Origin: Sphingomonas alba
GTDB taxonomy: Bacteria; Pseudomonadota; Alphaproteobacteria; Sphingomonadales; Sphingomonadaceae
Assembly (NCBI RefSeq): GCF_023516555.1
Contig: NZ_JAMGBD010000001.1
Location: forward strand, 1,364,001-1,428,000
Direction: 5' to 3'
Length of the DNA stretch: 64,000 nucleotides
Under the pieces are notes generated by a model. That model was not told the DNA's origin. It searched no databases and worked only from the letters and a program-made list of their open reading frames with translations. The first letter of the stretch is position 1; each line of letters begins with the position of its first letter. The translations under genes and the position numbers were made by a program. Below are positions 26,313 to 35,870 of this stretch, in pieces.

Positions 26313-28058
26313 TTACTTCTTGTAAAGCGCGTCGAGGCGGTCTCCATAGGCCGCCTTGATGACGTGCCGCCGGATTTTCATCGACGGCGTCAGTTGTTCG
26401 TTCTCCACCGTGAAGGACTCATCCGCGAGGATGAAGCGTCGTACCTTTTCAACAACCGACAACTCGGCATTCACGCGATCGACAGCCTTGCCGAGCAGCT
26501 GCTGCAAATCGGGATGATTGGCATATTCCGGGTCGGGAACCAGCAGGCCGACCAAATATGGATGGCGGTCGCCATGAACCATCGCCTGCGCGATCTCCGG
26601 CTGCAGGGTCAGCATGCCCTCAACCCGTTGCGGGGAAACATTGTCGCCCTTGTCGTTGACGATCAGATCCTTCTTGCGATCGGTGATGACGATGCGGCCT
26701 TTGGCATCGAGGTGGCCGACATCGCCCGTGCCAAGCCATCCATCGCTCAGCACTCGCGCGGTTTCCTCGGGATTGCGCCAGTAGCCATGCATGACGAGCT
26801 CGCCGCGGACGAGGATTTCGCCATCCTCGGCAATGCGGATCTCCGTGTTCATCAGCGGTGGGCCGACTGTCTCCATGCGGATCCCCGCCTGGGGACGGTT
26901 GCAGCTGATCACCGGTCCGGCTTCGGTCTGGCCATAGCCCTGCAGCATTGGCAGGCCCATCGCCTGGAAGAACAGGCCTACGTCGGTGTTTAGCGGGGCG
27001 CCGCCTGACACCATCGCTTTCATCCGGCCGCCGAACTTCTTGTTCACTTTCTTGCGCAAGGTAAGTGAGAGTATTCCGTCCATCGGCAGGTCGAGCGGGT
27101 TCTTCTTGCCCGCATAGCGCTTGGCCTCGATCGATAGCGCGCGGCTAAGGAGATAGGCGGGCAGTCCGCCGTCTTTCTCGATGGTCTTCAAGATGCGGGC
27201 GCGAAGCATTTCGAACAGCCGCGGCACGACGACCATGATCGTCGGCTTCACCTCCTCTATATTGGCGGCGAGCTTCTCTAGGCTCTCGGCGTAATAAATC
27301 TCCGCGCCAAGCGCGATCGGGAAGTGCTGGCCACCGGTATGCTCGTACGCGTGGCTTGCAGGCAGGAAAGAGAGGAAGACCTCCTCATCCCAGCCGAAAT
27401 CGGTCGAAATGACGTCGATGCAGCCTTCGACATTGTGCAGGATCATGCCGTGGTGCTGCTGCACCCCGCGCGGCGCGCCGCCAGTGCCCGAGGTGTAAAT
27501 CAGGCAGGCAAGATCATCGCGGCCGACTGTGGCGGAAGCGTCCGCCGTCCCGCCGATATCCGCGGGGCCGTCCACCAGCTCCGCCCAATGATGAAATTGC
27601 GCGACCTCCTGGGTCTGGCCCGTGCGAATGTCTTCGATGCCGATGATGTGATGACATTCCGACGCGAACATCACTGCCGGGATCAACTGCTTCGCCAGCT
27701 TCTGAGTCGAAACAATGACCGCGCGTGCGCCGGAATTGCCGAGAATATGCTGGTGGTCGCGGGTTGTGTTGGTTGTGTAGGTAGGCACGGTCACGCAACC
27801 TGCGGCCATGATGCCGAGGTCGGCGATCAGCCATTCCGGTCGGTTCTCGCTGACCAGCATGACGCGGTCGCCGGGCTCCAGGCCGAGCTTCTTGAGGCTC
27901 GCGGCCAGCGCCGCAACCTGGCGCGCCGCTTCATTCCAGCTGATCGATACCCACTTGCCGTCGCGCCTGGCCCAGAGAAACGGCTTCCCACCACGTTCGC
28001 CTGCGCGCGTAAAAAACATCGAGACCAGATTTTCGAAACGTTCGAGCTGACGCGCCAT
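26313..28058 (-). CDS. Long-chain fatty acyl-CoA synthetase (AMP-binding)
   Basis: A 581-residue adenylate-forming enzyme that activates fatty acids to acyl-CoA. The P-loop-like motif is LIYTSGTGGAPRGVQQHHG (usual form TSGTTGxPKG), followed by LPASHAYEHTGGQ, the A5 motif QGYGQTEAGPVISCN, the A7 motif GWLGTGDVGHLDAKGRIVITDRKKDL and a lysine-bearing end LTPSMKIRRHVI. The change of TTGxPK to TGGAPR keeps Ser, Thr and Gly of the loop. No membrane segments are clear. Divergent from gamma-glutamyltransferase. Confidence 0.9.
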   Translation of the reverse strand: MARQLERFENLVSMFFTRAGERGGKPFLWARRDGKWVSISWNEAARQVAALAASLKKLGLEPGDRVMLVSENRPEWLIADLGIMAAGCVTVPTYTTNTTRDHQHILGNSGARAVIVSTQKLAKQLIPAVMFASECHHIIGIEDIRTGQTQEVAQFHHWAELVDGPADIGGTADASATVGRDDLACLIYTSGTGGAPRGVQQHHGMILHNVEGCIDVISTDFGWDEEVFLSFLPASHAYEHTGGQHFPIALGAEIYYAESLEKLAANIEEVKPTIMVVVPRLFEMLRARILKTIEKDGGLPAYLLSRALSIEAKRYAGKKNPLDLPMDGILSLTLRKKVNKKFGGRMKAMVSGGAPLNTDVGLFFQAMGLPMLQGYGQTEAGPVISCNRPQAGIRMETVGPPLMNTEIRIAEDGEILVRGELVMHGYWRNPEETARVLSDGWLGTGDVGHLDAKGRIVITDRKKDLIVNDKGDNVSPQRVEGMLTLQPEIAQAMVHGDRHPYLVGLLVPDPEYANHPDLQQLLGKAVDRVNAELSVVEKVRRFILADESFTVENEQLTPSMKIRRHVIKAAYGDRLDALYKK

Positions 28059-28149
28059 TCCTCTCCCCCGAATTGTGCGCCTTCTTAGCTCATCGAGGGC
28101 GAAGCGCCACCTGCTTGGAAGAGCGGCCAGTCTGGGCTAGGCGCACCGC

Positions 28150-29856
28150 ATGCGCATTACCCGCCTGTTCGCCTGCGTCTCCGCTTTCCTTGGCCTCGTC
28201 AGCTGTGTTTCCGTTCCGGCTGGAACGACCGCGCCCAACGAGCAGCCGTTCGTCATTGCCGCCAATCCGCTTGCGGCCGAAGCTGGCCTCAATGTCCTGA
28301 AGCGCGGCGGCAGCGCGGTCGATGCGGCGATCGCGGTGCAGGCGATGCTGGGCCTGGTCGAACCGCAGAGCTCCGGCATCGGCGGCGGCGCCTTCATGAC
28401 CTACTATGATGCCGCCTCGAAACAGGTCATGGCTTATGACGGCCGCGAAGTGGCACCGGCGCAGGCAACGCCGGACATGTTCCTCGATTCCTCCGGCCGG
28501 CCACTGCCGTTCGAGCAGGCCGTACTGAGCGGCCGGGCGACGGGCGTTCCGGGCGCGGTCAAGATGTTGGCCCTTGCTCATGACGAGCACGGCAAGCTCC
28601 CGTGGAATAGCCTGTTCGGCTCGGCCGAACGGACGGCGGACGAGGGCTTCATCGTCAGCCCGCGCCTCGCGAAGCTGGTCGTTTATCCCGTGCCGGAGAA
28701 TGGCGCTCCAGACGTGATTGCCTACTTCCATCAGGGACCCGGCGGTGCGCTGGTCAAGGCCGGAGATCGGCTGGTCAACAAAGCCTACGCCGCCTTCCTC
28801 CGCCGGCTGGCGAGCCAGGGACCGGCCGCGCTCTATGGCGGCGAAACGGGTGCGCGCATCGTCGCGCGGACTCGCGTCGCGCCGCTGGCAGGCTCGATGA
28901 CCATGGCCGACCTTGCCAACTACAAACCGATCAAGCGCGAGCCGCTGTGCGCACCCTATCGTGTTTACTTGGTCTGCACTCCGCCGCCGCCGGGCAGCGG
29001 CGTGGGAACATTGGAACTGCTTGGGTTGCTGGAGCATACAGACATCGACCGGCGCGGCCCCAACGATCCCGACGCCTGGTACCTTTTCGCCGAAGCCAGC
29101 CGCCTGATGTATGCCGACCGCGACCGTTATGTCGGCGATCCGGCCTTCACCAATGTACCTGCCAACGGCTTGCTGGCGCCCGACTATCTGGCAGACCGCG
29201 CGAAGCTGATTGGCGACATGGCAGGCCCGCCGCCCGCCGCGGGCAATCCCGCTTTGGCGCCGGCGATGGCCGCCGATCATACCTACGAGCCGACCGGCAC
29301 ATCGCACTTCATCATCCGGGACGCAGCCGGGAATGTCGTTTCGATGACCACCACGGTTGAATCCATTTTCGGCAGCGGGCGGATGGTGGATGGCTTCTTC
29401 CTCAACAACCAGATGACCGATTTCTCATTCACACCGGTCGATGCCGAGGGCCGGCCCGCCGCCAACGCCGTGGCAGCGGGCAAGCGCCCGCGCTCGTCAA
29501 TGACTCCGCTGCTGATGCTCGACGGCGATCGCAATTTTGCCGGTGCGTTCGGGTCGGCCGGCGGCAATTCGATCATCGCCTTTGTCGCCAAATCGATGGT
29601 CGCGGCGATAGACTGGAATTTGCCGACGCAGGAAGCGCTGGCGGTGCCGAACCTCGTCGCCCGCGGACCCAATTTCAACGGCGAGGTTACCAAGTTCAGT
29701 CCCGAGATATTGGCCGCGCTCAAGGCCAAGGGCATTGATTTGAAGCCGGGCCAGGGCGAGGACAGCGGAGTCCACGCGGTGATGATCCGCAATCGGCAGG
29801 TCGACGGCGGCTACGACCCTCGGCGCGAAGGTGTAGTCCTGACCTTGCCGCGCTAG
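28150..29856 (+). CDS. ggt: Gamma-glutamyltransferase, lipoprotein form
   Basis: A 568-residue Ntn-hydrolase that cleaves itself and then transfers or hydrolyses the gamma-glutamyl group of glutathione in the periplasm. The N-terminus has a lipobox (FLGLVSC, Cys19), so it is likely membrane-anchored. Family blocks are intact: LNVLKRGGSAVDAAIAVQ, EPQSSGIGGGAFM, and the autocleavage site PTGTSHF with T384 as the new N-terminal nucleophile of the small subunit. GSGRMVDGFFLNNQMTDFS follows, then RPRSSMTP, and a GSAGGNSII loop. Its stop TAG overlaps that of pyrD on the other strand (GCTAGC). Together with gloAB it suggests active glutathione metabolism. Confidence 0.93.
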   Translation: MRITRLFACVSAFLGLVSCVSVPAGTTAPNEQPFVIAANPLAAEAGLNVLKRGGSAVDAAIAVQAMLGLVEPQSSGIGGGAFMTYYDAASKQVMAYDGREVAPAQATPDMFLDSSGRPLPFEQAVLSGRATGVPGAVKMLALAHDEHGKLPWNSLFGSAERTADEGFIVSPRLAKLVVYPVPENGAPDVIAYFHQGPGGALVKAGDRLVNKAYAAFLRRLASQGPAALYGGETGARIVARTRVAPLAGSMTMADLANYKPIKREPLCAPYRVYLVCTPPPPGSGVGTLELLGLLEHTDIDRRGPNDPDAWYLFAEASRLMYADRDRYVGDPAFTNVPANGLLAPDYLADRAKLIGDMAGPPPAAGNPALAPAMAADHTYEPTGTSHFIIRDAAGNVVSMTTTVESIFGSGRMVDGFFLNNQMTDFSFTPVDAEGRPAANAVAAGKRPRSSMTPLLMLDGDRNFAGAFGSAGGNSIIAFVAKSMVAAIDWNLPTQEALAVPNLVARGPNFNGEVTKFSPEILAALKAKGIDLKPGQGEDSGVHAVMIRNRQVDGGYDPRREGVVLTLPR

Positions 29857-30890
29857 CGCTCGCCGCCGACGGCTTCGGCGATGCTGGCGAGATTCTCTTC
29901 GGTGAGCTTGGCGGCGAGGCCCCTGGCGATCCGGCGGGCAAGGCCGGGGCCTTCATAGACCATGGCCGAATAGATCTGGACGAGGCTGGCTCCGAAGCGG
30001 ATGCGCACCCAGGCATCGTCGGCGGAGGCAATGCCTCCGGCGGCTACCAGCGGAATGGCGCCCCCACTGGCCGAGCGAAAGCGGCGCAATGCATCGAGCG
30101 CCAGTGTCTTGAGCGGTTCGCCGGACAGGCCTCCGGTCTCATTGGCGAAGCGCGATTGGAGCGGCGGTCGCGAAACCGTCGTATTGGCGACGATGATCGC
30201 ATCGACCTTGTGCTGCATGGCAACGCGGACGATCTGGTCAGGCTCGCCCTCCCCCAGATCAGGAGCGACCTTCAAAAAGACCGGTGGGCCGCCAACCGTC
30301 CGCGCTTCCTGCACCGCCGACAGCAAGGCGCGCAGCGCGCCTTCATCCTGGAGCTGGCGAAGTCCCGGCGTGTTGGGCGAGCTGATGTTGATCGTCAGGT
30401 AATCGGCGACCGGCGACATGGCCCGGACGCCGGCGACATAATCGGCGATGCGATCGGGCGAATCCTTGTTCGCGCCGATATTCACGCCGACGATACCGCG
30501 GCTGCGGTCGCGCTTTGTCAGCCGCTCCAGCGCATCCGCCTGGCCGCGATTGTTGAAACCCATGCGGTTTATGACGGCGCGGTCTTCCTTGAGACGGAAC
30601 AGGCGAGGCTTGTCGTTCCCGGCCTGTGGCACTGGTGTCAGCGTGCCGATCTCCACGAATCCGAAACCCAGGCCAAGCATCCGGTCGGGAACTTCCGCAT
30701 CCTTGTCGAAGCCTGCCGCCAGCCCGACCGGCGACGGGAAGCCCAGACCGGCGACGCTGGTTGTCAGCGAGCCCGGAAAGGCAGGCTGGCGACGGCCAGG
30801 CGACCACTTCAACGCCGCGATGGTCGCGCGGTGCGCGCGTTCCGCATCCAGGCGGAAGACCAACGGCCGGAGGAGCGGGTAAAGCGCCAT
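29853..30890 (-). CDS. pyrD: Dihydroorotate dehydrogenase (quinone), class 2
   Basis: A 345-residue membrane-associated flavoenzyme that oxidises dihydroorotate to orotate with ubiquinone, in pyrimidine synthesis. The N-terminal amphipathic part (YPLLRPLVFRLDAERAHRATIAAL) is typical of class 2. FMN-binding and active-site segments are VGLAAGFDKDAEVPD, RMGFNNRG, VGVNIGANKDSPDRI, LTINISSPNTPGLRQLQ (catalytic Ser) and VAAGGIASADDAWVRI. I chose the ATG at 30890; a longer form starting at 30926 is not family-like. Divergent from the suf regulator. Confidence 0.96.
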   Translation of the reverse strand: MALYPLLRPLVFRLDAERAHRATIAALKWSPGRRQPAFPGSLTTSVAGLGFPSPVGLAAGFDKDAEVPDRMLGLGFGFVEIGTLTPVPQAGNDKPRLFRLKEDRAVINRMGFNNRGQADALERLTKRDRSRGIVGVNIGANKDSPDRIADYVAGVRAMSPVADYLTINISSPNTPGLRQLQDEGALRALLSAVQEARTVGGPPVFLKVAPDLGEGEPDQIVRVAMQHKVDAIIVANTTVSRPPLQSRFANETGGLSGEPLKTLALDALRRFRSASGGAIPLVAAGGIASADDAWVRIRFGASLVQIYSAMVYEGPGLARRIARGLAAKLTEENLASIAEAVGGER

Positions 30891-30908
30891 GGCGCAAGGC
30901 CTAGACGG

Positions 30909-30956
30909 TTGAGTTTTGGACGCCAAGCGCCTAAATCGGACTGGAAAGCTCCGATT
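30909..30956 (+). promoter_or_regulatory. Candidate suf promoter with an inverted repeat up to the start codon
   Basis: TTGAGT at 30909-30914, 17 bp, TAAATC at 30932-30937. AATCGGA (30934-30940) and TCCGATT (30950-30956) form a 7-bp dyad that overlaps the -10 and ends 2 bases before the regulator ATG. The only ribosome-site-like sequence, GGAAAG (30943-30948), lies in its loop. Confidence 0.5.
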
Positions 30957-30958
30957 AG

Positions 30959-31360
30959 ATGCGACTCACCCACCTTGCCGACTATGCAGTCGTGCTGATG
31001 ACCGCCGCCGCCCGGCGCGAAACGGGCGAGCGCCTGAGCGCCAACGAGCTTGCCGCCGAGACCGGCGTTCCGCTGCCAACCGCCCAGAAACTGATGGGCC
31101 TGCTCGCCAATGCCGGCCTGCTGCGGAGCATGCGCGGCCAGGGCGGCGGCTTCTCGCTCAACCGCGACGTCGTCGCGATCAGCCTGGCAGACATCGTCGA
31201 GGCGGTCGAAGGCCCGTTCGTCATGACGCAATGTGCCGACGGCGTGAATCACGAATGCCTGCTCGACAAGCACTGCCGCGTGAAGCCGCACATGGGCATT
31301 ATCGGTGAGCGGGTGCGCGGGGCGCTGGGCGCGGTCTCGCTGCAGGAACTGGCGCAATGA
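30959..31360 (+). CDS. Rrf2-family Fe-S regulator of the suf operon
   Basis: A 133-residue winged-helix regulator. The N-terminus [19 protein letters not shown] and the recognition part [26 protein letters not shown] plus the wing [12 protein letters not shown] are typical Rrf2. C92, C100 and C106 ([14 protein letters not shown]) match the three cysteines that hold a 2Fe-2S cluster in IscR-type members, so it probably senses cluster supply. It is first in the suf operon and ends ATGA into sufB. The dyad in front of its own start suggests autoregulation of the whole operon. Confidence 0.92.
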   Translation: MRLTHLADYAVVLMTAAARRETGERLSANELAAETGVPLPTAQKLMGLLANAGLLRSMRGQGGGFSLNRDVVAISLADIVEAVEGPFVMTQCADGVNHECLLDKHCRVKPHMGIIGERVRGALGAVSLQELAQ

Positions 31361-32826
31361 CCGACGACGTCCAGAACAAGGAACTGCGCGAGCGCGTCGC
31401 CCAGGATTATGAATGGGGCTTTGCGACCGAGGTCGAGCAGGAGTTCGCGCCCAAGGGCCTGAACGAGGACACGGTCCGCTTCATCTCCGCCAAGAAAAAC
31501 GAGCCCGAGTGGATGCTCGACTGGCGCCTGAAGGCCTATCGCGCATGGCTGGAGATGGAGGAGGTCGACTGGGCCAAGCTCGAAATTCCGGCGATCGATT
31601 ATCAGGACGCTTATTATTACGCGGCGCCCAAGTCCAAGCCGAAGCTGCAGTCGCTCGACGATCTCGATCCGGAAATCCGCCGCACCTACGAGAAGCTCGG
31701 CATCCCGATCGAGGAGCAGAAGGTGCTCGCCGGCGTCGAAGGCGCGCGCAAGGTTGCCGTCGACGCCGTGTTCGACAGCGTTTCCGTCGCCACCACGTTC
31801 CGCGAGGAATTGTCAAAGGCCGGGGTCATTTTCCTGTCGATTTCGGAAGCGATCCGCGAGCATCCGGAGCTGGTCAAAAAGTACCTCGGCAGCGTCGTTC
31901 CGCAGCGCGACAATTACTTCGCCTGTTTGAACAGCGCAGTCTTTTCCGACGGCACCTTCGTCTACATTCCCGAAGGCGTCCGCTGCCCGATGGAATTGAG
32001 CACCTATTTCCGGATCAACGCCGAGAATACGGGCCAGTTCGAGCGCACACTGATCGTCGCCGACAAGGGCAGCTATGTCAGCTATCTCGAAGGCTGCACG
32101 GCGCCGATGCGCGACGAGAACCAGCTGCATGCCGCGGTGGTCGAGATCTTCGCGCACGAGGATGCCGAGGTGAAGTACTCGACCGTCCAGAACTGGTATC
32201 CGGGTGATGCCGAGGGCAAGGGCGGCATCTTCAACTTCGTCACCAAGCGCGCGTTGTGCAGCGGCGATCGGTCGAAGGCGTCGTGGACGCAGGTCGAGAC
32301 CGGCAGCGCGATCACCTGGAAATATCCGAGCTGCATTTTGAAAGGCGCGAACAGCGTCGGCGAATTTTATTCGGTGGCGCTGACCAACAACCGCCAGCAG
32401 GCCGACACGGGCACCAAGATGGTGCACATCGGCGCGGGCACGCGATCCACCATCGTCAGCAAAGGCATTTCCGCGGGCAAGTCGAACAACACCTATCGCG
32501 GCCTGGTGCGCGTGCTTCCAGGCGCCGAGAATGTGCGCAACTTCACGCAGTGCGACAGCCTGCTGCTCGGCGATAAATGCGGCGCGCACACGGTGCCCTA
32601 TATCGAGGTCAAGAACCCGACCGCGACAATCGAGCATGAAGCGACGACGTCGAAGATCAGCGAGGACCAATTGTTCTACGCGATGAGCCGCGGCCTGGAT
32701 CAGGAAGCGGCGGTCGCACTGATCGTCAACGGTTTCGCACGCGAGGTCTTGAAGCAACTGCCGATGGAGTTCGCGGTCGAGGCACAGAAGTTGCTTGGCA
32801 TTTCTCTGGAAGGAAGCGTGGGATGA
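31357..32826 (+). CDS. sufB: Fe-S cluster assembly scaffold SufB
   Basis: A 489-residue scaffold subunit of the SufBCD complex on which Fe-S clusters are built. Full length, with the N-terminal [27 protein letters not shown], the central beta-helix core ([75 protein letters not shown]) and the C-terminal helical part with [27 protein letters not shown] that meets SufC. Cysteines in SYLEGCTAP and FTQCDSLL are conserved positions. It overlaps the regulator gene and the next small gene by four bases each. Confidence 0.97.
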   Translation: MTDDVQNKELRERVAQDYEWGFATEVEQEFAPKGLNEDTVRFISAKKNEPEWMLDWRLKAYRAWLEMEEVDWAKLEIPAIDYQDAYYYAAPKSKPKLQSLDDLDPEIRRTYEKLGIPIEEQKVLAGVEGARKVAVDAVFDSVSVATTFREELSKAGVIFLSISEAIREHPELVKKYLGSVVPQRDNYFACLNSAVFSDGTFVYIPEGVRCPMELSTYFRINAENTGQFERTLIVADKGSYVSYLEGCTAPMRDENQLHAAVVEIFAHEDAEVKYSTVQNWYPGDAEGKGGIFNFVTKRALCSGDRSKASWTQVETGSAITWKYPSCILKGANSVGEFYSVALTNNRQQADTGTKMVHIGAGTRSTIVSKGISAGKSNNTYRGLVRVLPGAENVRNFTQCDSLLLGDKCGAHTVPYIEVKNPTATIEHEATTSKISEDQLFYAMSRGLDQEAAVALIVNGFAREVLKQLPMEFAVEAQKLLGISLEGSVG

Positions 32827-33191
32827 TCAGTATCGCATTCACAGCCGCCACCCTCGTGCTCGCCCAATATGGGGGCAGCTACGGCGCACCGCCGTCCAGC
32901 TCTTACGGCAGCTCCAGTGCTGGAGGGGTGGATACCGCGCCTTTCGTCCAGCTTGAGCACAAATGCCTCGACCAGGCGGTGACCGACACGGGCCCTGCGA
33001 CCCAAGACGTGAAGCAGCAGGGCTTCGACAAGTGCCTCGCGTTGCACGACGCAATGGTGAAGCATGCGACCGCCAATTTGAGCGGGAAGGAATCCGCCAA
33101 CGTCAAGCGCGACCTCGATCATGCATTGCTTGGGGTTGAGAAGAATTACGCAAAGAAGCTGGGCCTGATGATGCCGGCCGAGGTGAAGTGA
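32823..33191 (+). CDS. Small exported protein embedded in the suf operon
   Basis: A 122-residue protein with a short hydrophobic N-terminus ([15 protein letters not shown], possible cleavage after Ala14), a Gly/Ser/Tyr-rich stretch ([20 protein letters not shown]), then a compact helical part with two cysteines (EHKCLDQAV and FDKCLALHD) and [24 protein letters not shown]. Its start overlaps the sufB stop (ATGA) and its stop overlaps the sufC start (GTGA), so it is translated as part of the operon. I do not recognise a family. A periplasmic protein between cytosolic Fe-S factors is unexpected; it could be a passenger gene or have a linked role. Confidence 0.75.
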   Translation: MISIAFTAATLVLAQYGGSYGAPPSSSYGSSSAGGVDTAPFVQLEHKCLDQAVTDTGPATQDVKQQGFDKCLALHDAMVKHATANLSGKESANVKRDLDHALLGVEKNYAKKLGLMMPAEVK

Positions 33192-33943
33192 ACGAACGAA
33201 TGCTGAGTATCAAACACCTCCACGCGACGGTTGCCGGCAAGCCGATCATCGATGGGCTCACGCTCAGCGTTCCGGCCGGTGAAGTACATGCCATCATGGG
33301 CCCGAACGGCGCCGGCAAGTCGACGCTCGCCTACGTGCTCGGCGGGCGGCCCGGCTACGAAGTGACCGAGGGTTCGGTGACGTTCGACGGCCGGGATTTG
33401 CTCGCCCTCGAGCCGCACGAGCGCGCGGCCGCTGGTCTGTTCCTGGGCTTCCAATATCCGGTCGAAATCCCCGGCGTCTCGTCGCTGCAGTTCATCCGTG
33501 AGAGCCTGAACACGCAGCGCCGGGCGCGCGGCGAGGCCGAGCTTTCGGGCGCGGAATTCATTAAGCTGGCGCGTGCCGAGGCCGCCGAGCTCGGGATGGA
33601 CGCGGAGATGTTGAAGCGGCCGGTCAACGTCGGCTTTTCCGGCGGCGAGAAGAAGCGCGCCGAGATGGTGCAGATGGGCATCATGCGCCCGCGCTTCGCG
33701 GTGCTCGACGAGACGGACAGTGGGCTCGACATCGATGCCCTCCGAACCGTCGGCCGCGAGATCAACCGCATCATGCGCGCGCCGGACAAGGGCGTGCTGC
33801 TGATCACCCATTACCAGCGGCTTCTCGATTATGTGCAGCCGGACAAGGTGCATGTGCTGTCGACGGGCAAAATCGTGCGTTCGGGCGGCCCCGAGCTGGC
33901 GCTGGAGCTGGAGCGCGAAGGCTATGCGGAGGCGGCTGCGTGA
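33188..33943 (+). CDS. sufC: Fe-S assembly ATPase SufC
   Basis: A 251-residue ABC-type ATPase that drives the SufBCD complex. Walker A is MGPNGAGKSTLAYVLGG, the Q-loop FLGFQYPVEIPG, the signature VGFSGGEKKRAEMVQMG, Walker B FAVLDETDSGLDIDAL and the switch His in LITHYQR. Start is GTG in the GTGA overlap with the small exported protein gene; an ATG five codons in (MLSIKHL) is an alternative. The stop overlaps sufD by four bases. Confidence 0.97.
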   Translation: MNERMLSIKHLHATVAGKPIIDGLTLSVPAGEVHAIMGPNGAGKSTLAYVLGGRPGYEVTEGSVTFDGRDLLALEPHERAAAGLFLGFQYPVEIPGVSSLQFIRESLNTQRRARGEAELSGAEFIKLARAEAAELGMDAEMLKRPVNVGFSGGEKKRAEMVQMGIMRPRFAVLDETDSGLDIDALRTVGREINRIMRAPDKGVLLITHYQRLLDYVQPDKVHVLSTGKIVRSGGPELALELEREGYAEAAA

Positions 33944-34677
33944 CGGCGCTTCCGACCCGCAAGCTGGAGGCATTTCGCTATGCCGACATCGACGCCTTGT
34001 CGTCGGTGTGGGAACAGCTCGCGGCGCCGCGATCGATCCAGATTGCTGCGCACAAAAAAGTGCAGCAAATCTGGCTTCCGAACGGCAACGACATCGAAGT
34101 CCGGCGCGCGGAAATCACGCTGGAAGCGGGCGCGGAAATGTCGCTGTTCGCGCTCAACAATGCGCGCGATTACGGCCGCATCGAACTGGATGTGACGCTG
34201 CGCGAAGGTTCGCACTTTACGTTCAACGCAGCGAACATAGGCGCGGGTGAATCGAATCTCGAGATCGTCACCACCGTCCGCCATGACGCGCCGTCGGCGG
34301 TGTCGCGCCAGGTCGTACGCAGCGTGCTCGGCGGCAAGGCCGTCGGCTCCTATTTGGGCAAGGTCGCGGTGGCCCGCGACGCGCAGCAGAGCGACGGCGA
34401 GCAGTCGGTGAAGGCCATGCTGCTCGACCGCGGCGCAACGGCCAATTGCAAGCCCGAGCTGGAAATCTACGCCGACGACGTGAAGTGCGCGCACGGTGCT
34501 ACGGTCGGTGAGCTCGATCCCAACCAATTGTTCTACGCCATGTCGCGCGGACTCGATCCGGCGAGCGCCAAGGCGCTGCTGCTCGAAGGCTTCGTCATGG
34601 GCCTTTGGGACGATGCGGAGGGCAGCGACGCGATCTGCGAAGCGGCGCGTGCGGCGTTGAAGGTGGTCACGGCATGA
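33940..34677 (+). CDS. sufD: Fe-S assembly protein SufD
   Basis: A 245-residue partner of SufB, shorter than the E. coli protein (about 420) as in many alphaproteobacteria; the loss is in the N-terminal part. The beta-helix and the C-terminal segment [33 protein letters not shown] that binds SufC are complete. The early sequence LPTRKLEAFRYADIDAL corresponds to the TRKLEDWKYTD-like motif of SufD. GTG start, coupled to sufC and by ATGA to sufS. Confidence 0.93.
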   Translation: MTALPTRKLEAFRYADIDALSSVWEQLAAPRSIQIAAHKKVQQIWLPNGNDIEVRRAEITLEAGAEMSLFALNNARDYGRIELDVTLREGSHFTFNAANIGAGESNLEIVTTVRHDAPSAVSRQVVRSVLGGKAVGSYLGKVAVARDAQQSDGEQSVKAMLLDRGATANCKPELEIYADDVKCAHGATVGELDPNQLFYAMSRGLDPASAKALLLEGFVMGLWDDAEGSDAICEAARAALKVVTA

Positions 34678-35870
34678 ACGTCGCCGCCAACATCACTCCG
34701 GCCCTGTCGGTGCGTGGCGAATTCCCCGCCATCGCCGGCTGGCATTATCTCGACAGCGCCGCGACTGCGCAAAAACCGCAGGCAGTGATCGACGCCATCA
34801 CGCGCGGCTACGACCGCGATTATGCGACGGTGCACCGCGGCGTTTACGAGCGCTCGGCGGTGATGACGCAGGCCTACGAAAATGCGCGTGCGGCGGTCGC
34901 GTCATTTATCGGCGCAGCGAACGCCAATGAGATGGTCTTCACGCGCAATGCGACGGAGGCGATCAACCTGGTCGCGCAGACCTTGCCGAAGGGCGGCCGC
35001 GACCGCGTCCTGCTTTCGGAGCTGGAGCATCATTCCAACATCGTCCCGTGGCAGCTGGCCGGATATGCGATCGATGTCGTCCCGATCACCGCCGACGGAC
35101 TGATCGATCTCGACGCCGCCGAACGAATGATTTCCGACCAGCATCGCGTGGTCGCCCTCGCGCACGTTTCGAACGTGCTGGGCTCGATCCTCGACGCAAA
35201 GCGTGCCGCCGAGATCGCGCATTCGAAAGGCGCGCTGCTGCTACTCGACGGCTGCCAGGCGGCGCCGCGAATTCCGGTCGATGTGCAGGATATCGATTGC
35301 GATTTCTATGCGCTGTCAGCGCACAAACTCTATGGTCCGACTGGCCTCGGCTGCCTGTGGGGACGCGGCGAGTTGCTGAACGCCTTGCCGCCATACCAGG
35401 GTGGCGGCGCAATGATCGACAGCGTGACGTTCGAGAGGACGACCTTCGCGCCACCGCCGCAGCGCTTCGAAGCCGGTACCCCGCATATCGTCGGGGCTGT
35501 CGGCCTACATTCGGCGATCGACTGGGTGAACAGCGTCGGCCTCAACGCCATCCACGCGCATGAGACGGCGCTGGTGCACGAATGCCGCGAAGCTCTTCGT
35601 CGTATCAACAGCGTTCGCCTGTTCGGTCCCGAGGACAGTGCCGGCATCGTCAGTTTCGCCATTCACGGGGTTCACCCGCATGACATCGGCACCATATTGG
35701 ACGACGAAGGCGTCGCCATCCGCGCCGGTCACCATTGCGCCCAGCCTTTGATGAAAGTGCTGGGCGTTCCGGCGACCGCGAGGGCGAGTTTCGCCGCCTT
35801 CAGCGACTCCTCGGACATCGAGGCGCTGGTGAAGGGCATCGACAAGGTCTTGCGGATTTTCGGGCAATGA
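34674..35870 (+). CDS. sufS: Cysteine desulfurase SufS
   Basis: A 398-residue PLP enzyme (group II) that takes sulfur from cysteine for cluster assembly. Key parts are LDSAATAQKP, TVHRGVYERSAVMTQAYE, FTRNATEAINLVA, ELEHHSNIVPWQ, DGCQAAPRIPVDVQDIDCDFYALSAHKLYGPTG (PLP Lys in SAHKLYGPTG) and the catalytic Cys in AIRAGHHCAQPLM. No separate SufE or SufU acceptor is in the operon. The ATG is placed by the ATGA overlap with sufD. Also ATGA-coupled to the next gene. Confidence 0.96.
   Translation: MNVAANITPALSVRGEFPAIAGWHYLDSAATAQKPQAVIDAITRGYDRDYATVHRGVYERSAVMTQAYENARAAVASFIGAANANEMVFTRNATEAINLVAQTLPKGGRDRVLLSELEHHSNIVPWQLAGYAIDVVPITADGLIDLDAAERMISDQHRVVALAHVSNVLGSILDAKRAAEIAHSKGALLLLDGCQAAPRIPVDVQDIDCDFYALSAHKLYGPTGLGCLWGRGELLNALPPYQGGGAMIDSVTFERTTFAPPPQRFEAGTPHIVGAVGLHSAIDWVNSVGLNAIHAHETALVHECREALRRINSVRLFGPEDSAGIVSFAIHGVHPHDIGTILDDEGVAIRAGHHCAQPLMKVLGVPATARASFAAFSDSSDIEALVKGIDKVLRIFGQ

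Noticed and set aside
28090-29307. Minus-strand frame of 405 codons opposite ggt
   Set aside because: Shadow of a complete gamma-glutamyltransferase gene; composition is Arg/His-rich as expected of an antisense frame.
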